A stretch of 64,000 nt of DNA from Gemmatimonadaceae bacterium (lineage in GTDB: Bacteria; Gemmatimonadota; Gemmatimonadetes; Gemmatimonadales; Gemmatimonadaceae): positions 22,633-86,632 of the forward strand of contig JACMPK010000025.1 in assembly GCA_014377535.1 (NCBI GenBank), given 5' to 3'. The translations under genes were made by a program, and so were the position numbers. Every line of letters begins with the position of its first letter. Position 1 is the stretch's first letter. The notes beneath the pieces were generated by a model. The model ran no database searches. It was given only the letters and a program-made list of their open reading frames with translations, and was not told where the DNA came from. Below are positions 11,931 through 21,127 of this stretch, piece by piece.

Positions 11931-13039
11931 GCGGCGGTCCCGCGCGCACGCGGCACGTCAGCGCCGGCGTACGCCCGCGCGACGCGCGAACGCAAAGCCG
12001 TGAGCACCTCGTACGGAGACCGCTGCGCGTGCGACGCCACGGCGGCGATGCTCGAACCGGCATCACCGCCGATGAGCGTCACACAATCGCCGACCTGGCA
12101 TGGCACATCGGTCACGTCGCACATCGTCATGTCCATGGTGACGATGCCCACTACCGGCACCTGCCGATCGTGCACCATCGCCGTCGCCCCGTTGCCCGCC
12201 CCACGCGGATATCCGTCGGCATACCCGAGCGCGACGGTCGCGATCCGCCGCTCGCCGGTCGCGCGCCACGTGGCACCGTAACTCACGGTGTCGCCCGCGC
12301 TCACCCGTCGCAGCTCCACCACCGGCCCGGCCAACGTCACCACGCCGCGCGGTACCCATGCGGCCGGACCCACCGCGACACCGTACAGCGCGATGCCGGG
12401 GCGCGCGCAGTCATACCGCGATTCAGCGCGTTGCAGCAGTGCCGCGCTGTTCTCGGCATGGATGGAGGCGGGGCGTGACGCAAAACCGGCGAGCACCTGC
12501 TCGAAGCGCGACTCCTGCACGCCGATCGAGTCCGGGTCGCTGTCCGGCGAGTGAAAGTGCGTGAAGACTCCTGCCGGCTGACCACCGGCGGCAAGAACGT
12601 CGCGCAGCCCGCCGGCGTCCCGCCAATCGACGCCGTTGCGCTGCATGCCCGTGTCGATGGGCAGCTGCCAGTTGCCACCAGAGGACGTCCACGCGGCGAC
12701 ATGCGCCGGATTCGAGAGGCACAGCGTGAGATCGGCGACACGTGCCGCGGGAAATTCATGGGGCAGCACCGGCGTGAACACGACAATCGCATCTGCGATG
12801 CCGGCGGTGCGCAGCTCGCACCCTTCGAGCACGGAGGCCACACCGAAGGCGACAGGCGACTCTCCGGCCAGTGCCCGAGCTACCGGGACGGCACCAAGTC
12901 CGTACGCGTCTCCTTTCACCATCGGCAGGAGCGGGACCGCTGCGCGACGCGACAGCAGGCGATAATTCTCCCGCACCGCGGCGAGATCCACGGTGAGCAT
13001 GGCGCTCGTGGCGCGGGCGTCGGCGGGAATGGCGGTCAC
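11927..13039 (-). CDS. alr: Alanine racemase
   Basis: LTVDLAAVRENYRLLSRRAAVPLLPMVKGDAYGLGAVPVARAL; ARPGIALYG; start estimated (GTG 13039 or ATG 13000). Confidence 0.9.
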   Translation of the reverse strand: MTAIPADARATSAMLTVDLAAVRENYRLLSRRAAVPLLPMVKGDAYGLGAVPVARALAGESPVAFGVASVLEGCELRTAGIADAIVVFTPVLPHEFPAARVADLTLCLSNPAHVAAWTSSGGNWQLPIDTGMQRNGVDWRDAGGLRDVLAAGGQPAGVFTHFHSPDSDPDSIGVQESRFEQVLAGFASRPASIHAENSAALLQRAESRYDCARPGIALYGVAVGPAAWVPRGVVTLAGPVVELRRVSAGDTVSYGATWRATGERRIATVALGYADGYPRGAGNGATAMVHDRQVPVVGIVTMDMTMCDVTDVPCQVGDCVTLIGGDAGSSIAAVASHAQRSPYEVLTALRSRVARAYAGADVPRARGTAA

Positions 13040-13071
13040 AGCCGAGTAAGTTACCGGGAGCGGTCCTAACG

Positions 13072-13833
13072 ATGCAAGCGAAAGCCAGCCTTGAAGATAC
13101 CCTCGCACTGATGCGTGATCTGCGTGCCCGCTGCAGCTGGGATGCGGCGCAGACACACCAGTCGCTCCGCCCCTACCTGATCGAGGAGGCACACGAGGTC
13201 GACGACGCCCTGCGCGCGGGCAACGACGGCGCGCTGCGCGACGAGCTCGGCGACCTGCTGCTGCAGGTGCTTTTCCACAGCGTCATCGCGGAGGAACGGG
13301 GGGCGTTCGACCTGCGCGACGTGGCGGGTGCACTGATCGCGAAGATGAAGAAGCGGCACCCGCACCTGTACGAGGGCGGCGAGGCGATTCCGTGGGAGCG
13401 CCAGAAGGCGACGATGCGTGATTCGCTCGCCGATGGACTGCCGATCGACCTCCCGGGGCTCCACCGCGCGCACCGGCTGCAGGATCGCGCCGCGGGCGTG
13501 GGCTTCGACTGGGATGACGTCGCGGGCCCACTCGCCAAGGTGCGCGAGGAGATCGACGAGGTGACGGTGGAGCTCGAGACGCCGCACGCCGATCCCGCCA
13601 CGGCGAAGGATCGGCTGGAGGGCGAACTGGGCGACCTGCTGTTCGCGGTCGTCAACCTCTGCCGCAAGGCCGAGGTGCATGCCGCCGTGGCGCTGGATCG
13701 TGCCAACATCAAGTTCGTGCGGCGGTTCACCGCGGTCGAGCGGCTGGCGGCGGAACGCGGCGTCCACGTGGGCTCGGCGACGCTGGCGGAGCTCGACCTG
13801 CTCTGGGACGACGTGAAGCGCGCCGGCGGATGA
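13072..13833 (+). CDS. mazG: Nucleoside triphosphate pyrophosphohydrolase MazG
   Basis: YLIEEAHEVDDAL, DELGDLLLQVLFH, KMKKRHPHLYEG; second MazG repeat EGELGDLLFAVVNL. Confidence 0.92.
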   Translation: MQAKASLEDTLALMRDLRARCSWDAAQTHQSLRPYLIEEAHEVDDALRAGNDGALRDELGDLLLQVLFHSVIAEERGAFDLRDVAGALIAKMKKRHPHLYEGGEAIPWERQKATMRDSLADGLPIDLPGLHRAHRLQDRAAGVGFDWDDVAGPLAKVREEIDEVTVELETPHADPATAKDRLEGELGDLLFAVVNLCRKAEVHAAVALDRANIKFVRRFTAVERLAAERGVHVGSATLAELDLLWDDVKRAGG

Positions 13834-14426
13834 CGAGCCCGAACACCGTGTCGCCGCCCCGGTCGCTCACCACGATGCAACCGTTCTTTCGCGAGCTCTC
13901 AGTGAATCGCGAGACGGCGATCGCCTTGCTGGAGGGCTTGACGAGTGCACAGCTGAGCTGGCGGCCCGCGCCGGAGCGCTGGGGAATGGCGGACATCTGC
14001 GCGCACCTCGCGCTCATGATGGATCGCTACCTGCCACCAATCGACGAGAGCATCCGGCACGGACACGCCGACGCGGCGTACAGCGACCGGCCGTTTTCCG
14101 GCAGTGTCGTGAGCCGACTGCTGGTCTGGTCGATGGAGCCGCCAGTGCGCGTGCGGCTTCGAACGCCGAAAGGAATGCAGCCGCGACATGTCATCGATGC
14201 CGAGCAGGCGCTGCAGCTGTACCACACGTCACAGAATGCATTCGAACTCCGGCTCGAGCGCGCGGCAGGGCTGGACCTTGCACACGTGCGCGTATGCCAT
14301 CCGCTGTTCAGCCCCGCGCGTCTCGCGCTAGGGACCGTGCTCGCGATTCTGCTGGCACACGAACGCCGCCACCTGTGGCAGGCAACGGCGGTGCGAAACG
14401 ATGCGGCGTTTCCCTTACGGTCCTGA
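13830..14426 (+). CDS. DinB-superfamily protein
   Basis: ALLEGLTSAQLSWRPAPERWGMADICAHLALMMDRYLP; C-terminal LLAHERRHLWQA. Confidence 0.8.
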   Translation: MTSPNTVSPPRSLTTMQPFFRELSVNRETAIALLEGLTSAQLSWRPAPERWGMADICAHLALMMDRYLPPIDESIRHGHADAAYSDRPFSGSVVSRLLVWSMEPPVRVRLRTPKGMQPRHVIDAEQALQLYHTSQNAFELRLERAAGLDLAHVRVCHPLFSPARLALGTVLAILLAHERRHLWQATAVRNDAAFPLRS

Positions 14427-14497
14427 CCTGCATTGGCAGACCCGCGAGCAGCACCTGATCGACGCGCACGCTGATGCGCCCGCCGACCAGGTGTGAA

Positions 14498-15823
14498 TCA
14501 CGGCCGCAGGCGGTTCATCAGGCGCGGGAACGGAATGCACTCACGGATGTGCGGCGTGCCGCAAAGCCACGCGACGGTCCGCTCCAGTCCGAGCCCGAAT
14601 CCGCTGTGCACGAACGTGCCATACTTGCGCAAGTCCAGGTACCAGCCATAGGCATCAACGTCCAGGCCTTCTTCCTGAATGCGATGCCGCAGCTTGTCGT
14701 GATCGTCCTCGCGCTGCGAACCGCCGATGATCTCGCCGTACCCTTCCGGCGCCAGGCAATCCGCACAGAGCACCGTGCGCGGATCGTCCGGATTCTCCTT
14801 CATGTAGAACGCTTTGGCTTCCTTCGGATAATTGCAGATGAAGATCGGCGTGCGGTAGTCAGCGACGAGCAGCGCCTCATCCTCGGCGCCAAGATCCTCG
14901 CCCCAGATGGTGGCACTGCCCTTCTGCTGCAACGTCGCGATGGCGTCCGTATACGAGATGCGCGGAAACGGGCCGACGATCGCCTCGAGATGACTGACGT
15001 CGCGCTCGAGGACCGCCAACTCGGGACGGCGACGCTCCAGGACGCGATGCGTGATGGCCAGCAGCAACTCTTCCTGCAGCTGCATGCTGTCGTTCACATC
15101 GTAGAAAGCCATCTCCGGTTCGATCATCCAGAACTCGGTGAGGTGACGGCGCGTCTTCGATTTCTCGGCGCGGAATGTGGGGCCGAATGTGTAGATGCGA
15201 CCCATCGCGGCGGCGAGCGCTTCGCCGTAGAGCTGACCCGTCTGCGCGAGATATGCGTTGCCTTCGTCGAAGTACTCGGTGCTGAAGAGCCCCGAGCGCT
15301 CGCCGATCGCAGCGGTGAGGATCGGTGTGTCGCAGCGCGTGAAGTCGCGTTCGTAGAAGAAGTCGTGAATGGCCTGCTCGATCTCGTGACGCACACGCAT
15401 CAACGCGACCTGACGCGGAGCACGCAGCCAGAGGTGCCGATTGTCCATCAGGAAATCGACGCCATGCTCCTTCGGCTGGATCGGGTAGTCGATCGGGCTC
15501 GCACCGAGGATCGTGACGTCGATCGCGCCGATTTCCGCGCCACCCGGTGCACGCGGTTCCAGGCGCACGTCACCGGTCACGGCAACGGCGGCCTCGAGTG
15601 TCAACGTGCCGAATCGTTCCCACACCTCGGGAGGTATCTGGCTTTTCACGAAGACGCACTGCACGGTGCCCGTGCCATCACGTACCACGAGAAAGGCCAC
15701 CTTACCTTGCGTTCGGACATGCTGCACCCAGCCACGCACCGTTACGGTCGTGCCTGCCGCGCTTGGTAATGCGACGATGTACTGCATCTGGCCTGTCATT
15801 GTTCTGAACTGCTCCGCTCGCAA
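14498..15823 (-). CDS. asnS: Asparaginyl-tRNA synthetase
   Basis: Class II aaRS: N-terminal OB fold (VTVRGWVQHVRTQGKVAFLVVRDGTG), FGPTFRAEKSKTRRHLTEFWMIEPEMAF, GFGLGLERTVAWLCG. Confidence 0.93.
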   Translation of the reverse strand: MRAEQFRTMTGQMQYIVALPSAAGTTVTVRGWVQHVRTQGKVAFLVVRDGTGTVQCVFVKSQIPPEVWERFGTLTLEAAVAVTGDVRLEPRAPGGAEIGAIDVTILGASPIDYPIQPKEHGVDFLMDNRHLWLRAPRQVALMRVRHEIEQAIHDFFYERDFTRCDTPILTAAIGERSGLFSTEYFDEGNAYLAQTGQLYGEALAAAMGRIYTFGPTFRAEKSKTRRHLTEFWMIEPEMAFYDVNDSMQLQEELLLAITHRVLERRRPELAVLERDVSHLEAIVGPFPRISYTDAIATLQQKGSATIWGEDLGAEDEALLVADYRTPIFICNYPKEAKAFYMKENPDDPRTVLCADCLAPEGYGEIIGGSQREDDHDKLRHRIQEEGLDVDAYGWYLDLRKYGTFVHSGFGLGLERTVAWLCGTPHIRECIPFPRLMNRLRP

Positions 15824-15844
15824 GATTGGGGCAACGTACCGATG

Positions 15845-15872
15845 GCTGTAATGTGAGTCAACGCATTACAGC
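15845..15872. promoter_or_regulatory. 9-bp perfect inverted repeat in the asnS / histidine-kinase divergent intergenic region (candidate operator)
   Basis: GCTGTAATG-10 nt-CATTACAGC read directly. Confidence 0.45.
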
Positions 15873-15893
15873 GCAGACGCCTACAGCATTTTC

Positions 15894-17471
15894 GTGATTC
15901 CAGTCGACGCGCGTCCCGCACCTCTCCAGTCCATCGTCACGCAGCGTTCCGGCGTGCCGCTGCGCGTTCGTCTTGTGATCGGCCTGCTGCTGCTGGCGGC
16001 AATTCTCGTGGCGCCGCTGCTGGTGACCCGATATTCGCTGAAGCGCCTGTATGCCGAGATCGAGCAGCTCCAGAGTCAGAACTTCCGTGCGTCGCTGCTG
16101 CTGGGCCGCGTGCGCGGAGCAGCGGACCGGGTTCGACGCGCCGATGACCAGATCGGCGGATTGCGCGACAGCACTGGCGCTCCTGCGCTGCGCTCCGCGG
16201 TCGCCTCGATGCGCAGGCTGACGGACTCGTTGGGCCAGCTCTCGGCCGACGTCTCATATGCGGGCGTCGACACGGCGGTGCACGAGATCGAGCGACTGAC
16301 CGACGCCAGCCTTGCTGCGATGGTCAGAGGCAATTTCGACAGGATCGACACGCTGTCCGTGGTTGCGGTGCGGCCAGGACTCGTGCGGGTTGGAATGGCG
16401 GTTGCCGACGCGGAAGCGGCGCTGCGCGTGGAGACAGCGGCGCGCGTGCGCACCGCCGGCGACGAAACCGCACAGGGCCGTCGCGTGTCGCTCCTCGCGC
16501 TGATGCTGGCACTCATCGTGGCCGGCATCGTCGCCGCGTGGATCATCTTCAGCATCTCCAGACCCGTCGCGGACCTGCAGTACGGCATGGAGCGTGTGGC
16601 GGCAGGACAGTTCGACCACAAGCTGGCAATCGCCTCGCGTCGCAGCGACGAATTCGGCCGGCTGGCGGACAGCTACGCCGCGATGGCGCAGCGACTCGGT
16701 GAGCTGGACCGGCTGAAGGCGGAGTTCGTGTCGATGGCGTCGCACGAACTGAAGACGCCGCTCAACGTGATACTGGGCTACCTGACGCTGTTGGACGATG
16801 GTGTGTACGGAACGCTCACGGACAAGCAGCGTGAAGTGATTCACACGCTCGAGCGGCAGAGCCATTCACTGAATCGGCTGGTGCGACAGCTGCTCGATGT
16901 CTCCCGCTACGATGCCGGTGGCGCGAAGCTGGACGTACAGCCCATCAGCACGCGCGAGCTCTTCGCAGAGCTCCAGACGTCGCTCGTGGTCATCGCCCAG
17001 CAACGCGGGGTGCTGTTCAGTGTCACGGCGGCCGATGGCATGCCGGCCGAGGTCTGGTGGGACCATGATCGCATGATCGAGGCACTTGGCAACCTCGTCA
17101 CCAATGCGTGCAAGTTCACGCCGCGCGGTGGCGTCGTCGCGCTGCACGGCGATGGTGAACCAGGCGCCGTGCGCATCGAGGTGCGCGACAGCGGTGTCGG
17201 CATTCCGGCGCCGGAGCTGCCGCACGTATTCCGCAAGTTCTTCCAGGCTGGCAACCAGGATGCCGCAGGCGTGGCCGGCACCGGGCTTGGCCTCGCCATC
17301 GTGCGCGGCACCATCGAGGCGCACGGCGGTTCGGTGCACGTGTCATCGGAGGTCGGCGTCGGCACCACGTTCACGATTTACGTTCCGCAGCGTGCGCCAG
17401 CACCGCGACGAGTCTACACATCGGCTGCCTCCGCGGCGGCGGCGGTGGAAATTTCGAGCTTTCCCTCATGA
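15894..17471 (+). CDS. Membrane sensor histidine kinase (HAMP-HisKA-HATPase)
   Basis: TM segment, HAMP, MASHELKTPLNVILGYLTLL H-box, NLVTNACKFTPRGG, GTGLGLAIVRGTIEAHGG. Confidence 0.92.
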   Translation: MIPVDARPAPLQSIVTQRSGVPLRVRLVIGLLLLAAILVAPLLVTRYSLKRLYAEIEQLQSQNFRASLLLGRVRGAADRVRRADDQIGGLRDSTGAPALRSAVASMRRLTDSLGQLSADVSYAGVDTAVHEIERLTDASLAAMVRGNFDRIDTLSVVAVRPGLVRVGMAVADAEAALRVETAARVRTAGDETAQGRRVSLLALMLALIVAGIVAAWIIFSISRPVADLQYGMERVAAGQFDHKLAIASRRSDEFGRLADSYAAMAQRLGELDRLKAEFVSMASHELKTPLNVILGYLTLLDDGVYGTLTDKQREVIHTLERQSHSLNRLVRQLLDVSRYDAGGAKLDVQPISTRELFAELQTSLVVIAQQRGVLFSVTAADGMPAEVWWDHDRMIEALGNLVTNACKFTPRGGVVALHGDGEPGAVRIEVRDSGVGIPAPELPHVFRKFFQAGNQDAAGVAGTGLGLAIVRGTIEAHGGSVHVSSEVGVGTTFTIYVPQRAPAPRRVYTSAASAAAAVEISSFPS

Positions 17472-18040
17472 ATGCACCTGTACGACACAGCGCACAGCGC
17501 GTAATGCTGTGCTTTGCTGCCGCCGTGGCACTTGCCTCCTGCCGCACGGCTACGCTCGTCGTGACGGAAGCCGTCCAGCCAGCAGCGCCGCCGCCGCCAC
17601 CAGCCGTGGAGTCGATCTGGGCCTCGACGCAGACTTCGGTCTTCGCGCTGCTGGCCGACAACCGCGTGCCAGCCGCCGACTCCATGCTGCTGCAGTTCTC
17701 TCGCGACCACGCGCGCACGCCCGCAGCGGCTCGCGCGCGGTGGTGGCGCACCCTGCTGCGCGTGGATGCGCGCGCCGTCGGCGCCGAGCCATCGCTGACG
17801 ATCATGCAGATCGACTCACTGCTCGCCGACTCGATCTCGATCGACATCCGCACCGAAGCGCTGATGATGCGGCGCAGTATCAACACGATCGATTCGTTGC
17901 GGCGCGTCGAGCTGCGACGCCGCCTGCAGGCCACGCAGCTCGCAAACGAGCGGCTCGACGAATTGAAGTCGGCACGCGACTCGGTGACGAAGCTCGCGGC
18001 TGAAATCAACCGACTCCGGCGACGCCTGCGCGCGCCCTGA
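17468..18040 (+). CDS. Putative lipoprotein with coiled-coil C-terminus
   Basis: Lipobox-like AAVALASCRTATLVV; 4-bp overlap with the kinase gene. Confidence 0.7.
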   Translation: MNAPVRHSAQRVMLCFAAAVALASCRTATLVVTEAVQPAAPPPPPAVESIWASTQTSVFALLADNRVPAADSMLLQFSRDHARTPAAARARWWRTLLRVDARAVGAEPSLTIMQIDSLLADSISIDIRTEALMMRRSINTIDSLRRVELRRRLQATQLANERLDELKSARDSVTKLAAEINRLRRRLRAP

Positions 18041-18043
18041 GCG

Positions 18044-20161
18044 TCAGCCCACGCGAAAAAGCTCGAGCGCGCGCCGGTATCGTCCGGTGAGCAGTTCGCG
18101 CAGCGGCTGATGCTCGGGCGCGACGAGCGCCGGATCGCGCGACAGCAACGCCTCGGCTGCAGCCCGGGCAACCGGAATCATCGCCTCGTCACGCAACGGA
18201 TCGGCGACACGGAAGCTCGGCATGCCACTCTGCCGCTCGCCGAACAGATCACCCATGCCGCGCAGGCGCATGTCGGAACGCGCAATCGCGAACCCATCCT
18301 CGGTGCTGACAAAGATGTCGAGCCGCTCGGCCGAGTCGGGGCTCACGTCACCCAGCAGAATGCAGTAGCTGTCATCGGCGCCGCGGCCCACGCGACCGCG
18401 CAGTTGGTGCAGCTGCGACAAGCCGAAGCGCTCCGGGTGCTCGATCAGCATGACCGACGCATTCGGCACGTCGATACCGACCTCGATCACGGTCGTCGCG
18501 ACGAGCACGTCGATCTCGCGCGCGAGGAAGGCCCGCATCACGGCGTCCTTCTCGTCGCCCTTGAGCCGCCCATGCAGCAGCCCGACGCGACGGCCCGCGA
18601 ACACACCGCCCGCGAGTTCCTCGGCCATCTGCGTCGCGGCGCGCAGGTCGCTCCGTTCCGACTCCTCGATCACCGGGTACACCACGTACGCCTGCCGGCC
18701 CACATCGAGCTGGGCATTCACGAACGTCATCACGCGATCACGCGCCAACTCCGGACGCTTGGTCGTCACGATCGGCACGCGACCCGGTGGCTTCTCGTCG
18801 AGCAGGCTCACATCCAGGTCGCCGTAGATGGTCAGCGCGAGTGAACGCGGGATCGGCGTGGCGCTCATCAGCAGCACATCGGGCGTCGCGCCCTTGGCCT
18901 GCAGAGCTTTTCGCTGCTCCACGCCGAAGCGATGCTGCTCGTCGACGATCACGAGTCCCAGCTTGCCGAACGATGTCGCGTCCTGCACCAGCGCATGCGT
19001 GCCGACCACGATCAATGGCTCGCACGAGGCAAGTCGTGCGGTTGCTGCGCGCCGCTGCGCCGCACCCATGCGTCCCGTCAGCAGCGCCGGCGCAATGCCA
19101 AGTGGTGCCAGCAGCGTCGTGAACGTGCGCACATGCTGCTCGGCCAGCAGTTCGGTCGGCGCCATCAGCGCAGCCTGCCAATCGTTCTCCATCGCGACGA
19201 GCGCCGCAAACAGCGCGACGATCGTCTTGCCGCTGCCGACGTCACCCTGCAGCAACCGGTGCATGCGGTGGTGACTCGTCATGTCGGCGACGATCTCGCG
19301 CAGCACGCGCACCTGGGCTCCGGTGAGCGTGAACGGCAGCAGTTCCTTCAGCGCCGTGGTCAGCTTGCGACGGTTGACGAAGGTGATGCCATCGCGCTCC
19401 GATCGCTCCAGCTGGTTCGCGCGGCGATGCAGCAGCTGCACGCAGAACAGCTCTTCGAATGCCAGGCGCGCGCGACCACGCTCGGCTTCCTTCACGCTGC
19501 CGGGACGATGCACCAGTCGCAGCGCGTCGGCGAGCGGCGGAACGCCGGCCGCGGCCAGCACGCTGGCAGGCAATGGGTCTGTTATCTGCGGCAGCAAGGC
19601 ATCGAGCTGCGCATCGACGAGCTGCCGCAGCAGCTTGGTCGGCAAACCATCAGTCGCGGGATAGACGGCGAGCACGCGACCACCGGCGGTCCCCGTGTCG
19701 TCGGCGCCGAGATTCACGAACTCGCGCGGCGCCAGCTGGCGTCCGTGGAAAATGCGAACCGGCCCGCTGAGCAGCAGCACGTCGCCGACGTTGATGGTGC
19801 GATCCAGGTGCGGCTGGCCCGGCCATCCCACCTCGAGCAGCCCGCTCGCATCCTGGATCACCGCCTGAAAGATCCGCAGCCCACGACGCGTGGGAATGAC
19901 GCCCTTCGAGATCACGCGGCCAAGGACCGTGACATCTTGACCGGGCTGCGCACGCGCGACGGGCAGCACGGTGGTCGCATCCTCGTAACGGCGCGGCACG
20001 TGCATGAGCAGGTCGCCGGCGGTCGTGATACCGAGCTTCGCGAGCAGCTCCGCGCGACGTGGGCCCACCCCTTTCAGGTAGGTGACGGGCGTCAGCAGTG
20101 TGACCGGCGGCGCCACGCCGCCACCTCGCTTGTCGCGCCGTGCCGTCGCATCGCCGCTCAC
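18044..20161 (-). CDS. recG: ATP-dependent DNA helicase RecG
   Basis: LLQGDVGSGKTIVAL, VIVDEQHRFGVEQRKAL, LLMSATPIPRSLALTIYGDLDVS. Confidence 0.95.
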   Translation of the reverse strand: MSGDATARRDKRGGGVAPPVTLLTPVTYLKGVGPRRAELLAKLGITTAGDLLMHVPRRYEDATTVLPVARAQPGQDVTVLGRVISKGVIPTRRGLRIFQAVIQDASGLLEVGWPGQPHLDRTINVGDVLLLSGPVRIFHGRQLAPREFVNLGADDTGTAGGRVLAVYPATDGLPTKLLRQLVDAQLDALLPQITDPLPASVLAAAGVPPLADALRLVHRPGSVKEAERGRARLAFEELFCVQLLHRRANQLERSERDGITFVNRRKLTTALKELLPFTLTGAQVRVLREIVADMTSHHRMHRLLQGDVGSGKTIVALFAALVAMENDWQAALMAPTELLAEQHVRTFTTLLAPLGIAPALLTGRMGAAQRRAATARLASCEPLIVVGTHALVQDATSFGKLGLVIVDEQHRFGVEQRKALQAKGATPDVLLMSATPIPRSLALTIYGDLDVSLLDEKPPGRVPIVTTKRPELARDRVMTFVNAQLDVGRQAYVVYPVIEESERSDLRAATQMAEELAGGVFAGRRVGLLHGRLKGDEKDAVMRAFLAREIDVLVATTVIEVGIDVPNASVMLIEHPERFGLSQLHQLRGRVGRGADDSYCILLGDVSPDSAERLDIFVSTEDGFAIARSDMRLRGMGDLFGERQSGMPSFRVADPLRDEAMIPVARAAAEALLSRDPALVAPEHQPLRELLTGRYRRALELFRVG

Positions 20162-21090
20162 GAGTCGAACAGCGCCTCGGCAAACTCGGTCGCATCAAAA
20201 TCATGAAGGTCGGCCGCCGTTTCGCCGGTTCCGATGAACTTCACCGGAATGTTCAGCGCCTCGTGCACGGCGACCACCACCCCGCCCTTCGCGGTGCCGT
20301 CGAGCTTCGTCACGACCAGCCCCGTCAGCGGAACAGCCGCAGCGAACGTCTTCGCCTGTTGCACGGCGTTCTGTCCGATGGTGCCGTCCAGCACCAGCAG
20401 CGCCTCATGCGGCGCACCAGGCAATCGCTTGGTGATCACGCGCACGACTTTCCGCAGTTCGTCCATGAGCGCATCGCTGGTGTGCAGCCGGCCGGCGGTA
20501 TCCACGATGATCACATCAACACCGCGTGTCAGTCCGGCGTCAATCGCGTTGAAGCCGACCGCGGCGGGGTCCGAGCCGGCGGCCCCGCCCACGAAGTCCG
20601 CGCCGCTGCGCTGTGCCCAGATACGCAACTGCTCGATGGCTCCGGCGCGAAACGTGTCGCCCGCCGCCACCAGCACGCGCTTGCCGTTCTGCTGCAGCCG
20701 CGACGCGAGTTTGCCGATGAACGTGGTCTTGCCGGCGCCGTTCACGCCAAGCACGAGGATGACGGTCGGTCCAGTGTCCTGGTAGTGCATGGCTGGATCG
20801 GAGTTGCCGGTACGCAGCGCAGCCGCGATCTCCTCCTGCAGCGCCGTCGCGAACTCGTCCTCGGTGCGAATCTCACCACGACGCGCACGATCCTCGACCG
20901 CAGCGACGAGCTTGAGCGTCACCGCAACGCCGAAATCGGATTCCAGCAGCACCTGTTCGAGCTGCTCCAGTGATCCCTGATCGACACCACCGCGAATCGC
21001 GACGCGCCAGTTGGTGGTGACGACCGACTTGACCTTCTGCCAGAAAGACTTCTTCGGGAGGTCGCCGTCGCGACGAAACAGGCGCGCCAT
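20158..21090 (-). CDS. ftsY: Signal recognition particle receptor FtsY
   Basis: LGVNGAGKTTFIGKLA, VIIVDTAGRLHTSDALMDEL, TKLDGTAKGG; ATG at 21090 (MARLFRRD). Confidence 0.95.
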   Translation of the reverse strand: MARLFRRDGDLPKKSFWQKVKSVVTTNWRVAIRGGVDQGSLEQLEQVLLESDFGVAVTLKLVAAVEDRARRGEIRTEDEFATALQEEIAAALRTGNSDPAMHYQDTGPTVILVLGVNGAGKTTFIGKLASRLQQNGKRVLVAAGDTFRAGAIEQLRIWAQRSGADFVGGAAGSDPAAVGFNAIDAGLTRGVDVIIVDTAGRLHTSDALMDELRKVVRVITKRLPGAPHEALLVLDGTIGQNAVQQAKTFAAAVPLTGLVVTKLDGTAKGGVVVAVHEALNIPVKFIGTGETAADLHDFDATEFAEALFDS

Positions 21091-21127
21091 GCGAATGACT
21101 CGGGTGTTGACGAGAAAGGAAAACGGA

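Noticed and set aside
13040-13071. Bidirectional regulatory site between alr and mazG
   Set aside because: The divergent gap is only ~32 bp (alr start uncertain) and shows no convincing palindrome or -10/-35 pair by eye.
14401-14496. 31-aa ORF MRRFPYGPDLHWQTREQHLIDAHADAPADQV overlapping the DinB-gene 3' end
   Set aside because: Short, out-of-frame with DinB and no independent evidence; GC-rich third positions alone are not sufficient.
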